Position numbers and translations under genes: made by a program. Shown here one piece after another: positions 12,772-20,139 of a DNA stretch of 20,139 nucleotides. The notes below the pieces were generated by a model. That model saw only the letters and a program-made list of their open reading frames with translations, was not told the origin of the DNA and made no database searches. Every line of letters starts with the position of its first letter. Position 1 is the stretch's first letter. The stretch comes from Spirochaetales bacterium (GTDB lineage: Bacteria; Spirochaetota; Spirochaetia; B11-G9), in NCBI GenBank assembly GCA_027077185.1, contig JALTGJ010000402.1, positions 1-20,139 of the forward strand, given 5' to 3'.

Positions 12772-14322
12772 TTACTCCTTTTCCCCGGATTCTGATTTTT
12801 TACCACCTGTCATGTAAAAACCAACTTCCTTATCAGTAGTTTCTTCGGGAACAAATTCTTTAACAATTTTTCCTTCATAAAGAACAAGTATTCTATCTGA
12901 TAAGGAAAAAACCTCTTCAAGCTCCAAAGAAATAAGGAGTATTCCAACATTTTTATCACGCATTTTTAAAATTTGAGAGTGAATATATTCAATTGCTCCT
13001 ACATCCAGCCCCCGTGTCGGCTGAGCTACGAGAAGAAATTCCGGATTTCTGGAAAATTCCCTTGCAAGTATAATTTTCTGCTGATTCCCTCCTGAGAGAT
13101 TTCCAGCTGGTTCATCAACCCCGGTAGATCTTATATCATAATCCTTAACCATTTTTTCAGCATAATTATGAACTGTATTTAAAGCCAAATTAATACCATG
13201 AACATAGGGCTTTTCGTCATGAAAACCCAAAACCATGTTCTCGGAAATATCCATGGGAAGAACCAGGCCATACCTTTGACGATCTGCAGGAACATTGGAA
13301 ATATGTTTGTTCCTTCTTTGTCTGGTAGAATATTTTCCCAGGCGTTCACCCTTGTAGAATATCTTCCCATCCTCAAGTTTGCACATACCCATAATAGCTT
13401 CAGCAAGCTCTGTCTGTCCGTTTCCATCAACACCTGCAATACCTACTATTTCACCTGGCCTTACTGTAAGAGAAAGTTTGTCCAGGGCATTAAGCCCTTT
13501 ATCATTTTTAACAATAATATCTTCCAGCGTAAAAATGGGATCAGCTGTTACTTCTTTTTTCTCTTTATGTACTGTCAGCACAACTTCCCTGCCAACCATA
13601 AGATTAGCCATATCTTCCTTTGTTATGTCCTTTGTATTTCGTTCCCCTTCACATTTTCCTCTGCGAAGAATATATACTCTGTCAGAAATAGCTTTTACTT
13701 CTTCCAGTTTATGGGTAATTATAATCATGGAAACGCCGGATTCTCTAAGCTTCTCAATTACTTCAAATAACTGATCAACCTCATGGGGAGTAAGAACTGC
13801 AGTGGGTTCATCTAAAATAAGAATTTTTGCCTTCCGGTATAAGGCTTTCAAAATTTCCACCCGCTGCTGAAGACCAACTGCCATATTTTCTATAATTGCA
13901 TCCGGATCAACTTCAAGATGATATTTTTTCGATAAGTCGAGAACTTCCTTACGGGCAGCCTTGTAGTCAATAACCCCGCCCCTTCCAGGTTCACTCCCAA
14001 GAATAATATTCTCTGTTACTGTTAAGGTGTCTATTAACATAAAATGCTGATGAACCATTCCCAGTCCATTACGAATTGCATCCTTCGGTGATGAAAATTC
14101 AACTTCCTTACCATTTAGAAGTATTTTCCCTGCAGTAGGTTGATACAAACCATACAAAACATTCATTAAGGTTGATTTACCTGCTCCATTCTCACCCAGA
14201 AGAGAAATAATCTCACCTTCTCTAAGCTGAATGCTCACATCCTCATTTGCAAGGACATTTGGAAACTGTTTGGAAATGTGCTGCATATCAAGCACTATCC
14301 GGCCTTCGTTTACAGAACTCAT
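12772..14322 (-). CDS. Nucleoside ABC transporter ATP-binding protein (double ABC, NupO-like)
   Basis: The 516-residue cytoplasmic ATPase contains two ABC domains. The first has Walker A G-E-N-G-A-G-K-S-T (43-51), the Q-loop region M-V-H-Q-H-F-M-L, a degenerate signature (M-A-V-G-L-Q-Q-R) and Walker B I-L-I-L-D-E-P-T. The second has a degenerate Walker A (G-V-D-G-N-G-Q-T-E-L), a good signature L-S-G-G-N-Q-Q-K, and L-L-V-A-Q-P-T-R-G-L-D in which Gln replaces the catalytic Glu. This asymmetry is normal for the sugar/nucleoside (RbsA/NupO) group, so the first site probably carries most hydrolysis. AGGAA lies 6 bases before the ATG. It is the first gene of the importer operon and has its own promoter region upstream. 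Confidence 0.95.
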   Translation of the reverse strand: MSSVNEGRIVLDMQHISKQFPNVLANEDVSIQLREGEIISLLGENGAGKSTLMNVLYGLYQPTAGKILLNGKEVEFSSPKDAIRNGLGMVHQHFMLIDTLTVTENIILGSEPGRGGVIDYKAARKEVLDLSKKYHLEVDPDAIIENMAVGLQQRVEILKALYRKAKILILDEPTAVLTPHEVDQLFEVIEKLRESGVSMIIITHKLEEVKAISDRVYILRRGKCEGERNTKDITKEDMANLMVGREVVLTVHKEKKEVTADPIFTLEDIIVKNDKGLNALDKLSLTVRPGEIVGIAGVDGNGQTELAEAIMGMCKLEDGKIFYKGERLGKYSTRQRRNKHISNVPADRQRYGLVLPMDISENMVLGFHDEKPYVHGINLALNTVHNYAEKMVKDYDIRSTGVDEPAGNLSGGNQQKIILAREFSRNPEFLLVAQPTRGLDVGAIEYIHSQILKMRDKNVGILLISLELEEVFSLSDRILVLYEGKIVKEFVPEETTDKEVGFYMTGGKKSESGEKE

Positions 14323-14366
14323 ATAAATTCCTTTTTTTGAAAAAATCCTATATCTCTATTTTTTTC

Positions 14367-14395
14367 AGACTACCCCAGTATACCCCACTTGTCAA
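14367..14395 (-). promoter_or_regulatory. Candidate promoter of the nucleoside importer operon
   Basis: On the minus strand TTGACA (14395-14390) is followed after 17 bases by TAGTCT (14372-14367). An overlapping alternative has a better -10, TATACT (14382-14377), with TTCAAC 17 bases before it. The region holds a direct repeat of GGGGTA either side of TACT, a possible operator. The TTGACA-17-TAGTCT pair is identical to that of the Phd/VapC promoter at 1243-1271. No riboswitch-like fold was noticed in the short leader. Confidence 0.55.
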
Positions 14396-14428
14396 GAAAG
14401 TTGAAGTATTGTGAATAATTTAACATTT

Positions 14429-14468
14429 AAAATAAAAAAATAAAACCCCCAATTTCTCAATCAGGGGT
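14429..14468 (-). terminator. Second terminator after the OmpA-like gene
   Basis: GGGGT (14464-14468) pairs with ACCCC (14445-14449) around a 14-base loop. On the minus strand it runs into a long T-rich tract (complement of 14430-14445). The stem is short but the T-tract is strong, and it lies between the OmpA-like gene and the importer promoter. Confidence 0.6.
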
Positions 14469-14489
14469 AATAATAAAAAATATTTTGAA

Positions 14490-14508
14490 GGACTGCCGGC
14501 GGCAGCCC
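14490..14508 (-). terminator. First hairpin after the OmpA-like gene
   Basis: CTGCC (14493-14497) and GGCAG (14501-14505) form a tight GC-rich stem with loop GGC, extended by two G-C pairs beyond a mismatch. It begins about 11 bases after the stop and is followed on the minus strand by an A/T-rich stretch with a six-T run. With the next hairpin it forms a tandem terminator. Confidence 0.6.
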
Positions 14509-14519
14509 CAATTTTACTA

Positions 14520-17018
14520 CTATTCAGCAGGATCAGTCATTACAAACTCAACCCGCCTGTTTTTCCACCATACCTTTCTATCTGTTACAGAAGCAATGGG
14601 ATGCTGGCCTCCATAGGCCTCAGTGCTTATTTTTGATTCCTCTATACCCCGGTCCACCAAAGCAGACTTAACAGTAGAAGCCCTGTTTGCAGTTAATGGA
14701 AGCAGAATTTTTTCCTCCGCAGCCTCTCGTTGGCCACCAAGGTAAATATTTAGAGCATGACCTTCCAATACAAGTCCGTATGCCGGATATTTTTTGTATA
14801 TAGAAGCGACCCTGTCCAGAGAAGAATTATTTGAAGCAAGCTGCTCTGCACCTGCAGATCCCAGAGAATATTTATAAGCACCAAAAATAATATTTGGAAC
14901 GGATAGATATTTTTTCCCATCCTTTAGCACCAAAAGAATATCCAGGGGAATCTCTGTCTTATAAACAGATTCATTCCCACCTAAATCTGTAACAGTCAGT
15001 TTTAAAACATAATCAGGATTTTCAATTGAAGCACCTGTTCCACTGTTTGAATCCGTACTGTTCCAGGTAATACTCCCTGTAGGATCACCTTTGCCCGAAT
15101 AGGTTCTAAGAATATCTCCATTGGTATTCAGAACCTCCATGGACCAGTTTTCCACAGCAGTATTATCCAAAACTTTCAAAGTAAGATACACATCACCAAC
15201 AATACCCTTATCTGAACTTGCAAAGGGATCTGCTGCAACATCCATACTTACCCTTGGTGCAGTAAGATCAAGAACAAAATTATCCGAAACTGCATCCACC
15301 CGATCACCCTTTAGATAAACAGCGGACAGCCTTGCACTGTAAGTTCCCTCTTTGGCAAGAGATATACTTCCAGATGAATCTACAACCGATCCATCCCAGA
15401 CAAGTTCAGGAGGCAGATTATCAGAGCCCGGTATATCACTTACAACATTCCCATCCATATCTACTATATCAAGATTCCAGCTCTCAAGATTATAATCAAG
15501 ATTTGTATCAACAAGAATAATCATGCTGTCACTGGAGCCGTCATTATCAGGAGAAAATCCCTTAGATGTTTTTAGGGAAATTGTGACAGGTTCTCTGTTT
15601 ACAGTCAAAACGGAGGGTTCAATGCTTGTACTGTTTCCTGCAGAATCAGTAAAGGAAGCAATCAAAGTATAGTCGCCATCAGAAACTTCTGCTCCATCCT
15701 TGTCAGTACCATCCCATACAATTAATGAAGTGGTATTATTAGAACTTGTTGTAATAACTTCATTACCCTTTGAGTCAAGGATACTTCCCTTCCAGCTAAC
15801 CTTTCCATTCGATTTAAATTTAATTTCAGCATCATCCTTTAGCCCATCACCATTTGGTGAGAACACAGAATTAGTTACAGTAAAATTAATTTCCGGGGCT
15901 GTTACATCTATAACAAAGGGTTCCAGAGCACTTGGTCTGTTTCCGTTCCTGTAAAATACCTTGTAGACAAAATTATAGTCCCCTTCGGGCATCGGATTCC
16001 CATCAGAATCATTACCATTAAAAACAACCGCTTTGGGAACATCACCCTTACCTGTAACTTTCCAGTAAACAACACCATTATTATTTAGTATCTGCCATTC
16101 CCAGGATTCTATCCCCTCTTTTACAGCCTGATCCATATATACTGTCATAAAATCATTGATTCCATTTCCATCCGGAGAAATTGAAGGTTTATCAATTACA
16201 AGAGCAACTGTAGTCTTTGTTAAATCCAGAGTTATTCCTTCCAGAACAATAGGATCTGCCACATTACCTGCTTCATCAGTAGAAGTCAGAGAATATGAGT
16301 ACGTCCCTGCAGAAACAGGGCTCCCGGTATTATCTGTGCCATCCCATACAGCCTTGTCAGGAGCTTCATTTTTCCATGAGAATGTATGTATAATATTACC
16401 ACTCTCATCCAGAATGGAAGCCTCCCACAATGCTTCTTCAGAAGCATTAACATGTCCAATGGTAAACGTATCAAGAAAGTCATCCCCATTTGGTGAAAAA
16501 ATCATAGATTCAGGTTTAACAAGCTCTGCCTGAGGCTTTTTTGTATCAACGACAAAGTCCTCTACATCAATATCCTTTCTGTTTTTTGATGAATCAACAA
16601 CCCATAGTTTAACATTGTAAACACCATCCTGAACCTTTTTCCCAGCCTTATCTGTCCCATCCCAGGAAATACTTCGATCAAGAGAAAATTCACTATAACC
16701 TCTAAAAATAGATGCAAACCATCCTATATCCGATTTTTCGGTCTCAACAATCTCTTTCATAACGTTCCCGGATGAGTCCAGAATCTGAATACCATATTCC
16801 GGGACATATCCTTCATCACTTTTAACGTAAACTTTAACTGAAAAAGAGAGGACAGCTGTATCCTTAACTCCATTGGAATCCGGAGAAAAATACTGAGTAC
16901 CCGAAGTAATTGGCGGAACATCGGGAATTTCTTTATTCCCGGCACCAAATAATTGCCCTGCTGCCAATAAAAGTAAACTGGTAACTGCAAGCAGCTTACC
17001 TAACTTTGTTAATTTCAT
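14520..17018 (-). CDS. Large envelope protein: six FlgD-like Ig repeats plus OmpA-like domain
   Basis: This 832-residue exported protein has a signal peptide (hydrophobic about 8-25, L-F-G-A before G27-N-K-E). It then has about six units of 100-130 residues. Each begins with an Asp-rich loop: FSPDSNGVKD (44), FSPNGDDFLD (174), ISPDGNGIND (280), FSPNGDGLKD (386), FSPDNDGSSD (488) and a degenerate one near 599. Each continues to a W-D-G-T-D...G-x-Y strand pair (about 119, 225, 333, 435, 541, 652), the FlgD-like Ig pattern. The last 130 residues resemble OmpA/Pal C-terminal domains (L-E-G-H near 751, L-T-A-N-R-A-S-T-V near 775, N-R-R-V-E-F-V at the end), suggesting peptidoglycan binding. The Asp loops may bind calcium. 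GGAGG precedes the ATG. It follows pdp by 24 bases and so is probably cotranscribed. A structural or adhesive role is likely; a direct link to nucleosides is not evident. Confidence 0.85.
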   Translation of the reverse strand: MKLTKLGKLLAVTSLLLLAAGQLFGAGNKEIPDVPPITSGTQYFSPDSNGVKDTAVLSFSVKVYVKSDEGYVPEYGIQILDSSGNVMKEIVETEKSDIGWFASIFRGYSEFSLDRSISWDGTDKAGKKVQDGVYNVKLWVVDSSKNRKDIDVEDFVVDTKKPQAELVKPESMIFSPNGDDFLDTFTIGHVNASEEALWEASILDESGNIIHTFSWKNEAPDKAVWDGTDNTGSPVSAGTYSYSLTSTDEAGNVADPIVLEGITLDLTKTTVALVIDKPSISPDGNGINDFMTVYMDQAVKEGIESWEWQILNNNGVVYWKVTGKGDVPKAVVFNGNDSDGNPMPEGDYNFVYKVFYRNGNRPSALEPFVIDVTAPEINFTVTNSVFSPNGDGLKDDAEIKFKSNGKVSWKGSILDSKGNEVITTSSNNTTSLIVWDGTDKDGAEVSDGDYTLIASFTDSAGNSTSIEPSVLTVNREPVTISLKTSKGFSPDNDGSSDSMIILVDTNLDYNLESWNLDIVDMDGNVVSDIPGSDNLPPELVWDGSVVDSSGSISLAKEGTYSARLSAVYLKGDRVDAVSDNFVLDLTAPRVSMDVAADPFASSDKGIVGDVYLTLKVLDNTAVENWSMEVLNTNGDILRTYSGKGDPTGSITWNSTDSNSGTGASIENPDYVLKLTVTDLGGNESVYKTEIPLDILLVLKDGKKYLSVPNIIFGAYKYSLGSAGAEQLASNNSSLDRVASIYKKYPAYGLVLEGHALNIYLGGQREAAEEKILLPLTANRASTVKSALVDRGIEESKISTEAYGGQHPIASVTDRKVWWKNRRVEFVMTDPAE

Positions 17019-17042
17019 ATTCCCTCCGAAAGGACTCTTTAT

Positions 17043-18347
17043 CTAACTTATTGTATCATATATTAAATCTATCTTCTTAACTGGATTTTTTCCAATTAAT
17101 ATTGATTTTTTAAAAAGATCAATTGATTCATCCAAATTTTTTCTTTCATTCACATAAAATTCTGCAAGAATATCTCCTTTACTAACAGAATCTCCAATTC
17201 GTTTCTTTAACCAGTACCCAACGGCCGGATCTACAACATCTGTCTTTTTTGTACGACCAGCACCTAAAAGGAGAGCAACCATTCCCAGATCCTCTGTTTT
17301 CATTGACTGGATATAACCATTCTCTTCTGCCTTCACCTCTATAATACTCGTCGGGACTGGTAAAAGACCAGTATTATTTACTACTTCAGGATCTCCTCCC
17401 TGCATCTCTATCATTCTGGCAAATCGTTTTAAAGCTTCACCATTCGCTATTACTTCATTTATTTTTTCCATAGCTTCTGTCTTAGAACTAAAAACCTCAC
17501 CAACAACCAGCATTTTGGAAGCAAGTGCACAGGAGATTGTCTTTAAGTCTCCCTCATGTTTTCCCCCAAGTATTTCGATTGCTTCCTTTACTTCAACTGC
17601 ATTTCCAACTGCATTCCCAAGGGGCTGATTCATATCAGTAACAAGAGCATGGGTTTCTTTACCGGCGAGTGTACCTATATCCACCATCATTTTAGCAAGT
17701 TCAACGGCCTCATCTGGATCTTTCATAAATGCACCGCTTCCTGTTTTAACATCCAGAACAATTCTGTCACTTCCGGAGGCCAGTTTCTTACTCATGACAC
17801 TTCCTGCAATAAGAGAAATATTATCGACTGTTCCGGTTACATCCCTAAGGGCATAGAGTTTTTTATCTGCAGGCACAAGATTCCCTGTCTGTCCAATAAC
17901 AGAAACACCACAGGTGTTTACAATTTCTGCAAAGCGCTCCATAGTCTGGGAAATATTCATTCCGGGAATAGATTCAAGCTTATCCAAAGTTCCACCTGTA
18001 TGACCAAGGCCCCTGCCTGACATTTTTGCCACTAAACCGCCACAGGCTGCAACAAGAGGACCAACTATTAAGGTGGCTGTATCTGCAACTCCACCGGTAG
18101 AATGTTTATCTACCTTTATACCCTTTATTGCTGATAAATCAACTCTGTCTCCTGAATCAACCATGGCAAGAGTAAGATCTGTTGTCTCCTCTTTATTCAT
18201 CCCCTTAAAAAATATAGCCATTAATAGTGCAGATATCTGATAATCAGGAATATCTCCGGAAACATAACCATCTATTATAAATTTAATTTCTTCTGACGAA
18301 AGGACTTCTCCCTTTTTTTTCTTTAGAATTAAGTCAATTATACGCAT
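17043..18347 (-). CDS. pdp: Pyrimidine-nucleoside phosphorylase / thymidine phosphorylase
   Basis: The enzyme splits thymidine, deoxyuridine and (if Pdp type) uridine with phosphate to base and (deoxy)ribose-1-phosphate. The 434-residue length and motifs fit: V-D-K-H-S-T-G-G-V-A-D-T (79-90, phosphate site; most homologues have Gly rather than Ala at 88), K-M-S-G-R-G-L-G-H-T-G-G-T-L-D-K-L-E (108-125, family signature), and L-R-D-V-T-G-T-V with S-x-M-S-K-K (base-binding Arg, Ser, Lys). The N-terminal helical, central phosphate-binding and C-terminal domains are all present. GGAG precedes the ATG by 7 bases. It has a good promoter upstream and leads the unit that includes the OmpA-like gene. Choice between Pdp and DeoA specificity is from overall resemblance to the Gram-positive-type Pdp and is not certain. 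Confidence 0.94.
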   Translation of the reverse strand: MRIIDLILKKKKGEVLSSEEIKFIIDGYVSGDIPDYQISALLMAIFFKGMNKEETTDLTLAMVDSGDRVDLSAIKGIKVDKHSTGGVADTATLIVGPLVAACGGLVAKMSGRGLGHTGGTLDKLESIPGMNISQTMERFAEIVNTCGVSVIGQTGNLVPADKKLYALRDVTGTVDNISLIAGSVMSKKLASGSDRIVLDVKTGSGAFMKDPDEAVELAKMMVDIGTLAGKETHALVTDMNQPLGNAVGNAVEVKEAIEILGGKHEGDLKTISCALASKMLVVGEVFSSKTEAMEKINEVIANGEALKRFARMIEMQGGDPEVVNNTGLLPVPTSIIEVKAEENGYIQSMKTEDLGMVALLLGAGRTKKTDVVDPAVGYWLKKRIGDSVSKGDILAEFYVNERKNLDESIDLFKKSILIGKNPVKKIDLIYDTIS

Positions 18348-18369
18348 AATTTATCTCCTTTATGTTAAA

Positions 18370-18398
18370 ATAATACCATTTCACCCTTTACTTTTCAA
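18370..18398 (-). promoter_or_regulatory. Promoter of pdp
   Basis: On the minus strand TTGAAA (18398-18393) and TATTAT (18375-18370) are separated by exactly 17 bases. The -10 ends about 20 bases before the start codon, leaving a very short leader with GGAG. This is the clearest vegetative-type promoter in the window. Confidence 0.7.
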
Positions 18399-18410
18399 CC
18401 TTTCATAATC

Positions 18411-18460
18411 GGGGCCTTTTTCGACTAATAATGGGCCCCCGACACTTCGTGTCGCCCATT
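18411..18460. repeat. Overlapping inverted repeats able to form alternative hairpins
   Basis: One hairpin pairs AATGGG (18430-18435) with CCCATT (18455-18460) and CGACAC (18440-18445) with GTGTCG (18449-18454), leaving CCCC bulged. The other pairs GGGGCC (18411-18416) with GGCCCC (18434-18439). They share bases and exclude each other. A T-rich tract (18461-18473) follows on the plus strand, so the first could act as a plus-direction terminator. It sits upstream of the pdp promoter, in no transcript I can identify; a dispersed palindromic element is possible. Confidence 0.6.
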
Positions 18461-18603
18461 TTATCTTTATTTTCGCCAGTAAACGACCCATATATTAGAA
18501 AATAGGTGCTTAATAAATTCAATATCTGACACAGCGCAAAAAGCTTTAAAAAGATATTTGCATTTTTTTTACTGATGAAGTACTCTAATGTACAGGTAAG
18601 TAT

Positions 18604-19539
18604 ATGAAAGGATCTATAATTCTGCCCCTTGTGCAGATAATGCTGATAATTATAATAAGTACTCTGCTCTGCCTGGTTACATTTCTGTTTTTATTTAATA
18701 ACAGTTATGGCCCTGAGGCCTCCCTAAGCTTTTCAGTTTTTATAAGTCATCTCCCTGAACTTCTGCTTAAAATATTTCCTATTGTTGTTTTAATAAGTGT
18801 TATTCTATCATTAATAAATACCCTTAAGACACCTGCAAACAGGGGGTTTGCAGCTCTTTTTACCTTGATAACAGCAAGTCTAATTTATTATTCAGGTTAT
18901 ACAGGCCTGTATATGCTTAATAAAATCTCAACCCCGGAACCCTTTGTAGAAGAGAATCATCTGTACTATTCAAAAATAAATCCTCTGTTAAATTCCAGTT
19001 TATTTTTAAAAGGAACAGATAAAAATTTTACTGCTGTTAAAATTACGGACAGCACAAAAAGTTCATCCTTTGCTGTCTATAATAACACTTTACTATCAGA
19101 AACTGACGGGAATGTACTAATTGAACCTCATAATCCATTTTATTCAAATATCTTTGCCCCTCCCGGACTTTTTAAAAGGCTTCTGTCAGATATAACAATT
19201 TTTAATACTGCAATCAGCAACATCTTTAAAAAATCCCGATTACTGTTTATGCTTACAGTTCTCAGCCAGATAGCCTTCGCAATTGGCTGCTGGACTATTA
19301 TTAAAATTTCTAATTGGCCTTTTTTAAATGGACTGCTCTCTATCGCTGTTATAAGACTTTTTCCGGCATACTACAGATTCAGCTACAACGAACTTACTCA
19401 AAAGGCTATTGGGTTTTTAAAACACTCATCCGCATCTGATATGGCTCCGATAGCTATACTTTTAATACTGGCAGTTTTACTGTTTCTCTGGGATATATTA
19501 TTTATTAAACACCGAAACAAAGCTGGTAATAATGGATAA
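18604..19539 (+). CDS. Unrecognised integral membrane protein, six apparent TM segments
   Basis: The 311-residue protein has hydrophobic segments at about 5-32, 50-72, 82-104, 210-234, 238-258 and 280-301. A polar stretch at about 106-205 sits between the third and fourth, most likely a domain outside the cytoplasmic membrane. The short basic loop K-T-P-A-N-R (75-80) joins TM2 and TM3. I recognise no family motif. The 3+3 TM layout around one extracytoplasmic domain resembles LptF/LptG permeases of lipopolysaccharide export, and L-P-E-L-L-L-K-I-F-P-I in TM2 is similar in style, but the domain is shorter and this is only a topological comparison. The start has a weak RBS (AGG). It overlaps the next gene by 8 bases. 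Confidence 0.8.
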   Translation: MKGSIILPLVQIMLIIIISTLLCLVTFLFLFNNSYGPEASLSFSVFISHLPELLLKIFPIVVLISVILSLINTLKTPANRGFAALFTLITASLIYYSGYTGLYMLNKISTPEPFVEENHLYYSKINPLLNSSLFLKGTDKNFTAVKITDSTKSSSFAVYNNTLLSETDGNVLIEPHNPFYSNIFAPPGLFKRLLSDITIFNTAISNIFKKSRLLFMLTVLSQIAFAIGCWTIIKISNWPFLNGLLSIAVIRLFPAYYRFSYNELTQKAIGFLKHSSASDMAPIAILLILAVLLFLWDILFIKHRNKAGNNG

Positions 19540-20139
19540 ATTACCCCAAAAGACATTTTTTATAATATTAATTTTCTATCTAACAGCATTTGTTGTTTTC
19601 TTTTCCTACTCCATATACAGTTTTGCAAGTGTCAATGTAACAGCAGGAACAGTAGAAAATGTAAGACCACATGGTCTAAATATGGAAATTTCCATAAATA
19701 GAGAAAAACCTGATTCAAAAATCCAGATTCTTTCAAATTTTAAAATAAGCTGGATTATAAATAATTCGCTCAAACTCTTTATTACTTATTTACTCCCTGT
19801 CCAAAGTACAGCATTAGTCATTGCGTTTTCCTTGTTTTTCCCCTGGAAGCTGGGAAAACCGGGACTGCAGACAGCTTTTGTTGATATAATTGGTAAAAGT
19901 ATTTTTCTTTTTCTTATTCTTACTCTAATTTATACAGGGCTGACTGAAGGTTTATTACCCGGAATTCTCCAAAAGCAATCAGAACAAAAATATTTAACAG
20001 AAATTGCTGTTGATTTTTTTGATACCGCCAAAATTGAGATTGATAAACAGGATCAGAATAAAAATTTCTCCGGAATTGTAAAAATGCTCAATGCATATCT
20101 ACAAATAGACCCTGAGTCTCCGGTCGTCCTGGATATAAT
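19532..20139 (+). CDS. Unrecognised membrane protein, N-terminal part (runs off right edge)
   Basis: An open frame from ATG 19532 runs through the window end, 202 codons without a stop, starting M-D-K-L-P-Q-K-T-F-F. Hydrophobic segments lie at about 8-31, 79-104 and 115-143. The stretch between the first two (about 32-75, with N-V-T-A-G-T-V-E-N-V) is probably extracytoplasmic. After the third segment a charged helical region begins, and Y-L-Q-I-D-P-E-S-P (189-197) resembles the end of a tetratricopeptide repeat, so a TPR-like cytoplasmic or periplasmic tail may follow. The 8-base overlap with the previous gene makes coupled expression and a physical partnership likely. The RBS is weak. The family is not recognised. 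Confidence 0.75.
   Translation, partial: MDKLPQKTFFIILIFYLTAFVVFFSYSIYSFASVNVTAGTVENVRPHGLNMEISINREKPDSKIQILSNFKISWIINNSLKLFITYLLPVQSTALVIAFSLFFPWKLGKPGLQTAFVDIIGKSIFLFLILTLIYTGLTEGLLPGILQKQSEQKYLTEIAVDFFDTAKIEIDKQDQNKNFSGIVKMLNAYLQIDPESPVVLDI

Larger units (their letters stand above)
18348..18603. other. Divergent intergenic region between pdp and the membrane-protein operon
   Basis: This gap holds the pdp promoter, a two-state hairpin region (both listed separately) and start signals for the plus-strand operon. For the latter, TTGCAT (about 18558) to TACTCT (18581-18586) with about 17 bases between is a weak candidate. The RBS before the ATG at 18604 is only AGG. No small gene was found. 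Confidence 0.5.

Noticed and set aside
13198..13774. Two long plus-strand frames (190 and 131 codons) opposite the ABC ATPase
   Set aside because: Both are antisense to a fully conserved ATPase coding region and lack family signatures.
14323..14400. Purine riboswitch upstream of the nucleoside importer
   Set aside because: The candidate promoters leave a leader of only about 40 AT-rich bases without the paired segments a riboswitch needs.
17556..18020. 154-codon plus-strand frame opposite pdp, rich in Cys and His
   Set aside because: The Cys/His richness comes from the reverse of conserved pdp codons; no start signal and no zinc-finger spacing.

Overview
The window looks like a chromosomal segment of an AT-rich, probably free-living spirochaete (Spirochaetales). 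The main evidence is the archaeal-type, short two-subunit phenylalanyl-tRNA synthetase (PheS 513 aa with an N-terminal winged-helix part, PheT 568 aa without an EMAP-like tRNA-binding domain), which spirochaetes characteristically carry. A TmpC/PnrA-type nucleoside uptake system and exported proteins cleaved at an 'A-G-N/D-K-E'-like site fit the same group. The assignment is inference; no rRNA or tRNA gene was found.

Left part (1-1975) is accessory DNA. It holds the 5' end of an unrecognised minus-strand gene, an intergenic stretch with a VapC toxin relic, a RelE/ParE-type toxin-antitoxin pair on the minus strand, and a complete Phd/VapC pair on the plus strand. The Phd/VapC pair lies between two exact 19-bp direct repeats. 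One repeat is the 3' end of the neighbouring housekeeping gene (1974-2465), which suggests the module entered at the 3' end of that gene.

Middle part (1974-7198) is core. It contains an adenosine-specific kinase family gene, pheT and pheS on the minus strand, then a divergent gene for an MTA/SAH-type deaminase (cytosine-deaminase-like amidohydrolase). This gene ends convergently against the next cluster at a long hairpin with three tandem 21-bp repeats.

Right part (7283-18347) is a minus-strand nucleoside uptake and salvage region. Read in transcription order it has pyrimidine-nucleoside phosphorylase; a large FlgD-like-Ig/OmpA-like envelope protein; tandem terminators; ABC ATPase, permease, permease and substrate-binding protein of a BMP-family nucleoside importer; a terminator; purine nucleoside phosphorylase; a Cupin_5 protein; and an SDR oxidoreductase. 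The importer would bring nucleosides into the cell, and the two phosphorylases would split them into base and (deoxy)ribose-1-phosphate. The deaminase and the adenosine kinase-like protein across the convergent junction extend the purine-nucleoside theme. The cupin and SDR are tightly coupled to the phosphorylase, but their substrates are unknown.

The right edge (18604-20139) starts a divergent plus-strand operon of two overlapping membrane-protein genes. The first has six apparent TM segments around an extracytoplasmic domain; the second is truncated by the window end. I do not recognise either.

Most of the window is ordinary chromosome. The observations most worth checking are the 19-bp repeats around the toxin-antitoxin module, the triple repeat/hairpin at 7207-7293, the PNP-cupin-SDR coupling, and the unrecognised membrane-protein pair.
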